7,438 nucleotides of DNA from Desulfurobacteriaceae bacterium (GTDB taxonomy: Bacteria > Aquificota > Aquificia > Desulfurobacteriales > Desulfurobacteriaceae). A model generated the notes under the pieces. That model did no database searches and was not told the DNA's origin. It saw only the letters and a program-made list of their open reading frames with translations. Numbering within the stretch: the first letter of the stretch is position 1; every line of letters begins with the position of its first letter. The stretch is from NCBI GenBank assembly GCA_027064485.1, contig JAMOPR010000263.1, positions 1 to 7,438 on the forward strand, written 5' to 3'. This document shows positions 1-6,706 of the stretch, piece after piece. Both the position numbers and the translations under genes were made by a program.

Positions 1-680
1 AGGTGTTAATTCCTTATTACAAAGCCGGTTGCTTAATGGCTGATATGGCTATAGCCGAAGAAATAGAAGAGTTTAGAAAACAGAACCCCGATTTTGCGGT
101 CGTTACTTACGTTAACAGCTCTGCCGACGTTAAAGCGGTTTCCGATATTTGTTGCACATCTGCTAACGCGGTTAAGATAGTTGAATCACTTGAAGAAGAA
201 AAGATACTTTTCGTCCCTGACAGGAATTTGGGCAGTTACGTCGCCTCAAAGGTTAAAGGCAAAGAAATTTACCTCTGGAACGGATACTGTCCTATCCACC
301 ATAAGTTAAGGGTAAAAGATGTAGAAGAAAAAAAGGAAAAAGACACTATATTTATAGCTCACCCGGAATGCAGAGAAGAAGTAAGAAAGTTAGCCGACTT
401 TATAGGTAGCACCTCACAGATAGTAAGATTCGTCAAAGAAACAGATGCTCGCAAGGTAATAGTTGGAACAGAAAGAGAAACGATACATCACTTGAAGAAA
501 ATTAGACCTGACGTTGAATTTGAAGTGGCTTACGATGGATTTATATGCGACCAGATGAAATTAATTACACCTGAAAGACTTCTAAAATCTTTAGAAAGAG
601 AACAGTTTGAAGTCTTCGTTGACGAAGAAGTTGCAAGTAAGGCAAGGAAGGCAATAGAAAGAATGTTAGCACTATCTTAA
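1..680 (+). CDS. nadA: Quinolinate synthase NadA, C-terminal part (5' end outside window)
   Basis: NadA condenses iminoaspartate with dihydroxyacetone phosphate to quinolinate in cytosolic de novo NAD synthesis, using an oxygen-sensitive [4Fe-4S] cluster. About 225 residues are present, beginning at the motif AGCLMADM. The three cluster cysteines are visible at fragment residues 10 (GCLMADM), 96 (GYCPIHH) and 182 (ICDQMK). Their spacing of 86 and 86 matches the family, where the three ligands are about 85 apart. Other NadA signatures are YVNSSADVKA, CTSANA, PDRNLG, HPEC and the end motif ITPERLLKSLE. By comparison with roughly 300-residue NadA proteins, about 70 N-terminal residues lie upstream. 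A GTG at position 3 lies inside the conserved core, so it is not the true start. The reading frame is intact and ends in TAA at 678-680. The next gene follows after 10 bases. The assignment is secure. Confidence 0.96.
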   Translation, partial: VLIPYYKAGCLMADMAIAEEIEEFRKQNPDFAVVTYVNSSADVKAVSDICCTSANAVKIVESLEEEKILFVPDRNLGSYVASKVKGKEIYLWNGYCPIHHKLRVKDVEEKKEKDTIFIAHPECREEVRKLADFIGSTSQIVRFVKETDARKVIVGTERETIHHLKKIRPDVEFEVAYDGFICDQMKLITPERLLKSLEREQFEVFVDEEVASKARKAIERMLALS

Positions 681-690
681 GAGGAAAACA

Positions 691-1149
691 ATGAAAGGAC
701 TAAAAGAATTTAGAGTAAAACAGGATTCTTTATTCATAGGACTACCCTTGATTGTTGACTTGGTGCTCTTAATTTCAGCGCTGTTTCTGCCGGGAATCTG
801 GAAAGCTATTGGAGCAGGGCTGGCATTAGGTTTTGCTGGTTACGTTTTATGGCAGTCAAGACCTCTATTGAAAAATTATGAACTTGTTCTAACGTCTAAA
901 GAGATAATCGTTAAGGACTTCAGAGGTAACGCTATAAGAAAAGTTGAATGGAAGAAAGTAGAAGCCGCAGCTGCAGGCGTTAAGAAAACGTGGAAAATAC
1001 TAACTTATAGCTTTTTCTTTAGAGTAAAAGGCGAAGAAGACGTTATGTTCGCCCTTGTAACGAGAGAGGAGGGATTAACCGGTAAATTCCAAAGCTTTAT
1101 GAAAGTAACGCCAAGGAAGAAAGTTCCGGTTCAAATAGTAAAAGCGTAG
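691..1149 (+). CDS. Small membrane protein with two N-terminal helices and a soluble basic tail, function unknown
   Basis: I do not recognise a named family for this 152-residue protein. Residues about 15-35 and 38-56 are strongly hydrophobic and form a likely helical hairpin in the inner membrane. Residues about 60-152 are soluble, rich in Lys and in alternating hydrophobic residues, and look mainly beta-stranded (for example YELVLTSKEIIVKDF). This layout resembles small bacterial proteins with a PH-like domain after a TM hairpin, but that is a resemblance by shape only. There are no cysteines and no catalytic motif. The ATG at 691 is preceded by GAGG at 681-684 with good spacing. The gene sits 10 bases after nadA and 13 bases before the ferredoxin gene, so it is probably co-transcribed with them. 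Codon use looks like that of its neighbours. The gene is convincing, its role is unknown. Confidence 0.8.
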   Translation: MKGLKEFRVKQDSLFIGLPLIVDLVLLISALFLPGIWKAIGAGLALGFAGYVLWQSRPLLKNYELVLTSKEIIVKDFRGNAIRKVEWKKVEAAAAGVKKTWKILTYSFFFRVKGEEDVMFALVTREEGLTGKFQSFMKVTPRKKVPVQIVKA

Positions 1150-1150
1150 C

Positions 1151-1155
1151 AGGAG
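1151..1155 (+). promoter_or_regulatory. Ribosome binding site supporting a TTG start
   Basis: AGGAG lies 7 bases before the TTG at 1163. No ATG occurs in this frame until residue 44, which is inside the NIL domain. The site therefore decides for the unusual TTG start, which also gives a full-length NIL domain. Confidence 0.75.
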
Positions 1156-1162
1156 AGCTGAA

Positions 1163-1579
1163 TTGAAAGAGACATCAACAAGGTTAGTTTTGCACTTCCC
1201 CAAAGAAACGTGGGATAAGCCGGTTATTTACAAATTGGTGAAAGATTATGATTTAGTTGTTAACATCCTCCGTGCACAGATACTTCCCAAAATGGAAGGT
1301 TCTGCTGTTATAGAATTGAGAGGAGACAGAAAAAAGATAGGAGAAGCAGTAAAGTTCCTAAAATCGTTAAAAATAAAAATAAAACCTTTAGAGCTTGACA
1401 TTTTCAGAGAAGATGAAAAGTGCGTCCACTGCGGCGCGTGCATAGCACCCTGTCCTACAAATGCTTTTTATCTTGACAAAGAGACATTTATGGTCAAATT
1501 TGACAAAGACAAATGTGTAGGATGTGGACACTGTATCCCCGCTTGTCCGTTGAGAATAATTTACTCATCGGAGTTTTAA
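1163..1579 (+). CDS. NIL-domain ferredoxin with two [4Fe-4S] clusters
   Basis: This 138-residue cytosolic protein joins an N-terminal NIL domain to a bacterial 2x[4Fe-4S] ferredoxin. The NIL domain spans about residues 5-78 and has motifs such as LVLHFPKETWDKPVIYKL and VNILRAQILP. Cluster motif one has Cys 87, 90, 93 and 97 (CVHCGACIAPCP). Motif two has Cys 118, 121, 124 and 128 (CVGCGHCIPACP). All eight ligands are present, so it should carry two low-potential clusters. Known relatives occur in anaerobes. Some work with DUF39 proteins in homocysteine formation from aspartate semialdehyde, but no such partner is visible here. The start is TTG at 1163, chosen from the ribosome binding site and domain completeness. 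The gene follows the small membrane protein by 13 bases and precedes the hydrogenase-like operon by 125 bases, so it could supply electrons to that complex, which is inference. Its exact role is open. Confidence 0.92.
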   Translation: MKETSTRLVLHFPKETWDKPVIYKLVKDYDLVVNILRAQILPKMEGSAVIELRGDRKKIGEAVKFLKSLKIKIKPLELDIFREDEKCVHCGACIAPCPTNAFYLDKETFMVKFDKDKCVGCGHCIPACPLRIIYSSEF

Positions 1580-1583
1580 AAAG

Positions 1584-1646
1584 ATGGCAATAAATGAAAA
1601 AATCCTCTCCTACATCGAATCCCACATAGACTCACCACCGTTTTAA
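1584..1646 (+). CDS. Very short ORF (20 codons), possible leader peptide or remnant of a small gene
   Basis: The ATG at 1584 has GGAG at 1570-1573, ten bases upstream, and opens a 20-residue frame starting MAINEKIL and ending in TAA at 1644-1646. The peptide looks like a protein N-terminus, an amphipathic helix, rather than random sequence. In the -1 frame the sequence stays open from 1598 to a TGA at 1706-1708, and residues encoded from 1640 onward are hydrophobic (VLNIPILSNNLIITPLLLEV). That TGA overlaps the hyfB ATG as ATGA, as in translationally coupled genes. A single-base indel near 1632-1641 would join both parts into a protein of about 41 residues. It could equally be a chance ORF in the leader. 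I do not know a matching family. Confidence 0.25.
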   Translation: MAINEKILSYIESHIDSPPF

Positions 1647-1693
1647 ACATCCCTATCCTTTCCAATAACCTCATCATCACACCACTACTTTTA
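1601..1693 (+). promoter_or_regulatory. C-rich, G-poor leader upstream of hyfB (candidate Rho-loading region)
   Basis: By direct count this 93-base stretch has 35 C and only 3 G, and 1641-1693 contains no G at all. Its transcript would be unstructured. C-rich, G-poor RNA is the hallmark of Rho utilisation sites, so it may allow Rho-dependent termination after the ferredoxin gene or conditional expression of the hyf operon. No hairpin-plus-T-run terminator and no convincing -35/-10 pair was seen in the 1580-1704 gap. The function is inferred from composition only. Confidence 0.35.
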
Positions 1694-1700
1694 GAGGTGA
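1693..1700 (+). promoter_or_regulatory. Strong Shine-Dalgarno sequence for hyfB
   Basis: AGAGGTGA lies 4 bases before the ATG at 1705 and is an extended match to the 16S 3' end. It fixes the hyfB start and suggests efficient initiation of the first gene of the membrane complex. Confidence 0.75.
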
Positions 1701-1704
1701 TACC

Positions 1705-3687
1705 ATGATTAACTTATTTGTTGTTGGTATTTCGGCTGTTTTGTTGGGAGCAGCTTTGCAGCTAACTTTACCTAAAAAAGCATCCCTAAAGCTAAACTAC
1801 CTTTCCACAGCTTTCGGTTCCCTTTTAGTTTTAACATCCTCCTTTTTAATGCTTTTAAAAGGTTACTCTAATACTTTTTCCTTCTTCTCCCCAATTCCCC
1901 TACTAAAGGTATCGTTCCATTTTGATTCTCTTTCAGAATTCTTCACTTTCGTTATATCACTCGTTGCCCTATCTTCGGCAATTTACTCGGTTGGATACGT
2001 TGAAGAACTTGTAGAGGAAAAGAAAAACGTCAAATTATTTAATTTACTCTACAGTTTCTTTTTCGTTTCTATGATTTTGGTCGTTACAGCGTGGAACGGA
2101 TTCTACTTCCTCATCGTTTGGGAACTTATGTCTGTCCTTTCCTACATGATGGTTTCGTTTGACTACAAAAACAGAGAAAATGAATTTGCAGGATACCTTT
2201 ATATCCTAATGACTCACCTCGGAACAGCTTTCATCGTTATTTCATTCGTCCTCCTTTTCCTCAAAGCTGGAACGTTTGACTTTAACTCGTTTGAAAAGTT
2301 ATCCCTTTCTCCCCAATACGCACTAATTGTAGCCCTGTGCGCCCTCATAGGATTTGGAATGAAAGCCGGAATAGTTCCTTTTCACATTTGGCTCCCCTAC
2401 GCTCACCCCGTAGCTCCTTCCAACGTCTCCGCTTTAATGTCTGGCGTAATGATTAAAACTGCAATCTACATGCTTCTAAGGTTCTACTTTTCTTTCCTTC
2501 CGAACTTAGGAATAAACTTTGGAATTTTCATACTAACGTTGGGAACTCTAAGCGCTCTAATAGGAATTACCTATTCATTTATGCAAAAGGACCTTAAGAG
2601 ACTTTTAGCCTACAGTTCCATTGAAAACATAGGAATTATATTTATGGGACTGGGACTTACCATCATCTTTAACGCTACTGGGCATCAAACCCTTCGTGAT
2701 TTTACTCTGGTAGGCGTCTTGTTCCACACAGTAAACCACGCTTCGTTCAAAGGGCTTCTATTTTTAGCTTCAGGAGCAGTTCTTAAATCCTGCCACACGA
2801 AAAATATAGAAAAGCTTGGAGGATTGATAAAGAAAATGCCTACCACTGCTCTTTTATTCCTGATTGGTTCCATGGCGATATGTGCCCTGCCCCCATTTAA
2901 CGGATTTATGAGCGAATGGATTGTTTATCAAAGCCTTCTTTCCACGTTTAAGTTAAACAATGAAACAGTAAGATTACTATCTCCCCTATTTGCCGCGGCT
3001 CTTGCCGTAACTGGTGGGCTTGCACTTGCCACTTTTGTTAAAGCCTTCGGAATCTCTTTTCTTGGCAACCCGAGAAGCAAACACTCAGAAAACGCTGAAG
3101 AAGTTGATACCTTTATGAAAACAGGAATGTGGATTTTAGCTCTCACCTGTATAATCTTCGGAATTTTCCCGGGACTGATTTTCAAGCTTACTGAAGGATT
3201 TACCGGCTACGTTCCAACCGATAATCTATTTCACCTTACGAGTCTTATAGATGGAAAAAGTTCTGTTTCCAACGCCGCCGTTCTAACGGCTCTACTTACC
3301 GTTTTTACAATCTCATACCTCCTAATAAAAGCCGACAGAACCGTTTACGAAACGTGGGATTGTGGATTGAACGAATACAACCCAAAAGCACAATACACAG
3401 CCACAGGCTTCTCACAGCCGATAAGAAGAATTTTTTCCTTGATTCTTAAACCTGTAAGAAGAGTGGATGTTCGCAGAAAAGCCTTTAAATACTACACCCA
3501 GCAAATGAAAGTTGAAGAAGAAGTAACACCGATTTTTGAAAAATATTTATACCTACCCACCGCTCTCTCCATTACAAAAACTGCTGATTTTGTCAGAAGT
3601 AAGATTCACTGCGGAAACATTAACGCTTACCTATTCTACATAGCTTTAACGCTAATAGCCACTTTAATCTACATTAACGTGAGGTAA
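1705..3687 (+). CDS. hyfB: HyfB/HycC-like antiporter-type membrane subunit of a hydrogenase-related complex
   Basis: This 660-residue polytopic inner-membrane protein, with about 14-16 predicted helices, belongs to the NuoL/MrpA-like proton-translocating family and matches HyfB/HycC in length. Expected pump residues are visible: Glu140 (VWELMSVLSY), Lys220 with PFHIWLPYAHPVAPS following, His341/His345/Lys349 (FHTVNHASFKGLLFL) and Glu404 (PPFNGFMSEW). The C-terminal segment carries the HyfB-type motif TWDCGLNEYNP at 550-560, then QYTATGFSQPIRRIF, which separates it from NuoL and MrpA. A final helix lies at about 640-657. It should move protons or sodium ions as part of the membrane arm. It is the first gene of the cluster, with hyfC starting 7 bases after its TAA. 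The start is set by the strong ribosome binding site. No frame damage is seen. Confidence 0.93.
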   Translation: MINLFVVGISAVLLGAALQLTLPKKASLKLNYLSTAFGSLLVLTSSFLMLLKGYSNTFSFFSPIPLLKVSFHFDSLSEFFTFVISLVALSSAIYSVGYVEELVEEKKNVKLFNLLYSFFFVSMILVVTAWNGFYFLIVWELMSVLSYMMVSFDYKNRENEFAGYLYILMTHLGTAFIVISFVLLFLKAGTFDFNSFEKLSLSPQYALIVALCALIGFGMKAGIVPFHIWLPYAHPVAPSNVSALMSGVMIKTAIYMLLRFYFSFLPNLGINFGIFILTLGTLSALIGITYSFMQKDLKRLLAYSSIENIGIIFMGLGLTIIFNATGHQTLRDFTLVGVLFHTVNHASFKGLLFLASGAVLKSCHTKNIEKLGGLIKKMPTTALLFLIGSMAICALPPFNGFMSEWIVYQSLLSTFKLNNETVRLLSPLFAAALAVTGGLALATFVKAFGISFLGNPRSKHSENAEEVDTFMKTGMWILALTCIIFGIFPGLIFKLTEGFTGYVPTDNLFHLTSLIDGKSSVSNAAVLTALLTVFTISYLLIKADRTVYETWDCGLNEYNPKAQYTATGFSQPIRRIFSLILKPVRRVDVRRKAFKYYTQQMKVEEEVTPIFEKYLYLPTALSITKTADFVRSKIHCGNINAYLFYIALTLIATLIYINVR

Positions 3688-3694
3688 GGCAAAG

Positions 3695-4606
3695 ATGGAA
3701 GTGCTGATAGGTATCGTGCAACTTTTGCTAATTGTAATTCTTGCTCCCGGCGTTAACGCAGTAATCCACAAAACGAAATGTCTAATAAGGGGACAAAAAG
3801 GTCCTTCTATTTTACAACCCTATAGAGATATCTATAAACTACTCAACAAAAGGTCTGTTATCTCAGATACTGCTTCATGGATTTCAAGGTTTGCTCCCTA
3901 CATCATTTTTTCCGTTAGCGTCGTTGCAGCTGCTTTTATCCCCGTGTTTTCTTCAAAAACTCTTTTTCACTTTTCTTCTGATGTAATCGGTTTTACCTAC
4001 CTAATGGCTCTTGGAACGCTTTTCCTAACGCTCTACGGTCTTGACCAAGGTAGTGCTTTTGGAGGTTTAGGAAGTTCCAGGGAGGTAACAATTGCTGCTC
4101 TTGCTGAACCTGCAATGATGATTGCAATTTTTACGGTTTGCATAATGAACGGAACATCCAGTATTTCGGAAATCTTTACAAAACTTTCTGTTCATCCCTT
4201 ACAGGCTTTCTCAGTTTCTTCTGTCTTTTCTCTACTTGCATTACTAATGGTTGCGATAGCTGAATCGGCAAGAATTCCCGTTGATAACCCGGAAACCCAC
4301 CTTGAGCTAACTATGGTTCACGAAGCAATGATTTTGGAAGCCTCCGGTAGAGATTTAGCTCTAATAGAGTTAGGGTCTTTAATAAAACAAGCAATATTCA
4401 TCTCATTTATAGCTTCAGCCATATTTCCCATTTCTGGGCTTTTAGGATTTATCTGGTATTTGCTAAAAGTATTTTCGATAGCCATTCTTATCGGCTTTAT
4501 TGAAATCAGTAACGCAAAACTGAGGTTCTTTAGGGTTCCCGACTTTTTGGCAGTTGCTTTTACGCTTTCTGTAATTTCGTTGATTGTTCACTATCTGGAG
4601 GTATAA
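3695..4606 (+). CDS. hyfC: HyfC/HycD-like (NuoH-type) membrane anchor subunit
   Basis: This 303-residue protein with about eight membrane helices corresponds to NuoH of complex I and HyfC/HycD of group 4 hydrogenases. It connects the soluble redox module to the ion-pumping arm. Diagnostic motifs are GQKGPSILQPYRDIYKLL (33-50), GSSRE (126-130), AEPA (137-140) and ARIPVDNPETHLELTMVHEA (192-211), the acidic cytoplasmic loop typical of HyfC. EISNAKLRFFRVPDFL (270-285) is also characteristic. Length is normal for the family. AAGG at 3686-3689 or GAGG at 3681-3684 can serve as ribosome binding site for the ATG at 3695. The stop TAA (4604-4606) lies one base before the hyfE ATG, which suggests translational coupling. 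All charged residues expected at the redox-pump interface appear kept. Confidence 0.94.
   Translation: MEVLIGIVQLLLIVILAPGVNAVIHKTKCLIRGQKGPSILQPYRDIYKLLNKRSVISDTASWISRFAPYIIFSVSVVAAAFIPVFSSKTLFHFSSDVIGFTYLMALGTLFLTLYGLDQGSAFGGLGSSREVTIAALAEPAMMIAIFTVCIMNGTSSISEIFTKLSVHPLQAFSVSSVFSLLALLMVAIAESARIPVDNPETHLELTMVHEAMILEASGRDLALIELGSLIKQAIFISFIASAIFPISGLLGFIWYLLKVFSIAILIGFIEISNAKLRFFRVPDFLAVAFTLSVISLIVHYLEV
4597..4602 (+). promoter_or_regulatory. Ribosome binding site fixing the hyfE start at 4608
   Basis: GGAGGT sits inside the last codons of hyfC, 5 bases before the ATG at 4608. It argues for this ATG over an in-frame TTG at 4584, which would add eight residues and lacks such a site. Confidence 0.8.
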
Positions 4607-4607
4607 A

Positions 4608-5255
4608 ATGGAAGTTAAACTTGCAGAGTTTTTCATAGCTCTGGCGGTATTCTTCTCCATAACGATAGTTGCAAGTAACAGGTTGTTTTTGGGAATCAAA
4701 TCCTACGCCCTACAGTCCCTCTCCATCGCAGCCGCAACTACTTTAATTGCATCAATAGAAAACATATCTCACCTTTTTGTTTCGGCACTTTTGATGCTTA
4801 TAGTTAAAGCGTGCATCATACCTTTACTTTTGTTTTACGTTACGAAAAAGCTAAACATACAGCGAAAAATTGAAACAAACGTCACCATATTTGACTCTGT
4901 AATTTTCTGTGCTCTAATAGTAGTTTTTTCCTACTTTTTAGTAGCCAAGTTTAACCTTTCTTCCAGAGTTTTAGGTTTCAATGTAATTCCCCTTTCCATA
5001 TCTGTAATTATCATCGGTCTTTTCATAATGGTTACGAGGAGAAAAGCTATAACCCAGATATTGGGCTTTTTAACGCTGGAAAACGGCATCTTTATGGCTG
5101 AAATAGCCTCTACGCACGGAATGCCTGTATTTGTTGAACTCGGAATTTTTATGGACGTTCTGATAGGAGTAATAATTGCAGGAATATTCGTCTACCGCAT
5201 GAGTGAAACGTTTAACGATATTGACACAGAAAAACTCACAAGTTTTAAGGAGTAA
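4608..5255 (+). CDS. hyfE: HyfE-like (NuoK-type) membrane subunit
   Basis: With the ATG at 4608 the protein has 215 residues, almost the same as E. coli HyfE. It is very hydrophobic with about 6-7 helices. The C-terminal half resembles NuoK: RRKAITQILGFLTLENGIF (144-162) carries Glu158 in a helix, followed by VFVELGIFMDVLIG with Glu177 and Asp183. Lys67 (MLIVKACIIPLLL) and Glu158 are buried charges of the kind used in ion transfer next to the antiporter-like subunits. The gene starts one base after the hyfC stop, and its own TAA (5253-5255) is 5 bases before the hyfF ATG. HyfE is found in Hyf hydrogenases and hydrogenase-related complexes but not in the shorter Hyc or Ech types, so it helps classify this operon. 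Confidence 0.9.
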   Translation: MEVKLAEFFIALAVFFSITIVASNRLFLGIKSYALQSLSIAAATTLIASIENISHLFVSALLMLIVKACIIPLLLFYVTKKLNIQRKIETNVTIFDSVIFCALIVVFSYFLVAKFNLSSRVLGFNVIPLSISVIIIGLFIMVTRRKAITQILGFLTLENGIFMAEIASTHGMPVFVELGIFMDVLIGVIIAGIFVYRMSETFNDIDTEKLTSFKE

Positions 5256-5260
5256 GAGCG

Positions 5261-6706
5261 ATGGAATTGATTGTCCTGCTCTTTATACCTTTGCTGGGAA
5301 TGGTTGCGTCTTTTCTACCTAAAAGGGAATATGCTTTCCTCGTTTTGAGCGGAATCGATTTGGGAATTGGAGTAGAAATATGCAGGAAAGTGTTAGAGGA
5401 GGGGAGGATTTTTGCCCTCTCCAATTACCTGTTTGCCGACTCACTTTCGGTTCTTTTGATTCTGATAATTACCGTTCTATCGTTCCTTGCGGGAATCTAC
5501 TCAATCCCGTATTTAAGTGCAGAAAACGTAAACGAAAAGGCGAAATCAAAGTTCTACTTTCTAATCAACGCCTTTATTTTCAGCATGTTGCTCACCGCTG
5601 TTTCAAATAATTTGGGAATTTTATGGGTTGGAATAGAAGCTACTACTCTATCAACAGCTTTCCTTGTAAGTTTTTATAAAAATCCCCCCTCCCTCGAAGC
5701 CGGCTGGAAATATCTAATCATCTGCTCGGTTGGAATAGCTTTTGCGCTTTTTGGCATAGTTATTCTCTTCTTCTCGGTAGCTCCATACTTAGGTTATGAA
5801 GCCGACGTTTTAAACTGGACCAATCTTATGAGCGCTGCTACTTCTAACAAAATTAACATAAACCTCGCTAAATTAGCATTTGCCTTTGCACTTATCGGTT
5901 TTGGAACCAAAATGGGGCTTGCTCCCATGCATACTTGGCTTCCCGACGCCCACAGTCAAGCCCCGTCTCCGGTAAGTGCGCTCCTTTCAGGCGTTCTGCT
6001 CAACTGCGCTGCCGCCTCAATATTGAGAATAGGTAACGTTCTCGGAGCTACTGGAGAAAAAGAAATAGTTTCCAACCTCCTAATCTTTTTCGGGACTCTC
6101 TCCGTATTCTTGGCAGGACTGTTCCTCTTGAAACAGAAGGACTATAAAAGAATGTTCGCTTTTTCCAGCATGGAGCATATGGGACTCATTGCCATGAGTT
6201 CCGGGTTTGGAGGAATGGGGATTTTCGCAGCTATGTTTCATATGCTTAACCACGCCTTTACGAAATCTCTACTTTTTATGAGCGCGGGCAACGTTCTGTG
6301 TTCTCTTCATACAAGAGAAATAGAAAAAATTAGAGGGCTCTTTAAAACTATGCCAATCACGGCGTTTCTTTTAGGGCTCGGAACTCTGGCAATTACCGGA
6401 ACACCGCCCTTCAACATCTTTAGCAGCGAGTTCTTAATCATTACATCGGGATTCGTAACGCACCACTTATGGGCAGTGGGAATAGCTTTGGCAGGTCTTA
6501 CCATGGTTTTTGCCGGGCTCGGTTTTCACGTTACAAAAATGCTCTTCGGGGAACCTTCCTTTGAAGGGAACAGGGAAGTAAGCTTCATTCAGCTTTTAAC
6601 TCCTGTCATTCTTCTCATAATCGTTTTAGTAGGGGGAATCTACATGTGTCAACCTGTTGAAGAACTTCTAAACGATATTCAAAACAACGTTCTGAGGTTC
6701 GTGTAA
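5261..6706 (+). CDS. hyfF: HyfF-like antiporter-type membrane subunit
   Basis: This 481-residue protein with about 14 helices is the second antiporter-like pump of the cluster, of the NuoN/HyfF type and paralogous to the upstream HyfB. Key residues are Glu126 (WVGIEATTL), Lys217 within GFGTKMGLAPMHTWLPDAHS, Lys292 (KQKDYKRMFAFSS), His327/His331/Lys335 (MFHMLNHAFTKSLLFM) and Glu390 (PPFNIFSSEF). These form the usual charged axis for ion movement across the inner membrane. The length fits HyfF. It lacks the C-terminal WDCG extension of HyfB. AAGGAG at 5247-5252 precedes the ATG at 5261 by 8 bases. Its stop overlaps the hyfG start by one base (TAATG at 6704-6708), so the two are probably translated together. 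Confidence 0.92.
   Translation: MELIVLLFIPLLGMVASFLPKREYAFLVLSGIDLGIGVEICRKVLEEGRIFALSNYLFADSLSVLLILIITVLSFLAGIYSIPYLSAENVNEKAKSKFYFLINAFIFSMLLTAVSNNLGILWVGIEATTLSTAFLVSFYKNPPSLEAGWKYLIICSVGIAFALFGIVILFFSVAPYLGYEADVLNWTNLMSAATSNKININLAKLAFAFALIGFGTKMGLAPMHTWLPDAHSQAPSPVSALLSGVLLNCAAASILRIGNVLGATGEKEIVSNLLIFFGTLSVFLAGLFLLKQKDYKRMFAFSSMEHMGLIAMSSGFGGMGIFAAMFHMLNHAFTKSLLFMSAGNVLCSLHTREIEKIRGLFKTMPITAFLLGLGTLAITGTPPFNIFSSEFLIITSGFVTHHLWAVGIALAGLTMVFAGLGFHVTKMLFGEPSFEGNREVSFIQLLTPVILLIIVLVGGIYMCQPVEELLNDIQNNVLRFV

Noticed and set aside
1395..1505. TTGACA boxes at 1395-1400 and 1473-1478 as possible -35 elements for the hyf operon
   Set aside because: They lie inside the ferredoxin coding sequence (Asp-containing codons), and no acceptable -10 hexamer occurs at 16-18 bases downstream.
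1642..1648. TTTAAAC, a classic -1 slippery heptamer, within the short-ORF region
   Set aside because: Its required zero frame (T TTA AAC) is the second frame, not the frame of the short ORF that starts at 1584, so slippage there would not join the two parts.
1578..1690. Antisense ORF of about 33 codons across the gap, with a CxxxC pair
   Set aside because: It is short, has no convincing ribosome binding site, and its G-rich composition simply mirrors the C-rich + strand.
2685..3185. Minus-strand ORFs inside hyfB
   Set aside because: They are shadows of the strongly biased codons of a hydrophobic protein, without family motifs or start signals.
4584..4607. Extended hyfE start at a TTG, adding eight residues
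   Set aside because: It would overlap hyfC and lacks a ribosome binding site, while GGAGGT at 4597-4602 is ideally placed for the ATG at 4608, which gives the usual HyfE length.
5380..5610. A 76-codon + strand frame inside hyfF
   Set aside because: It lies wholly within a well-supported gene, its composition is not protein-like, and hyfF shows family motifs throughout.
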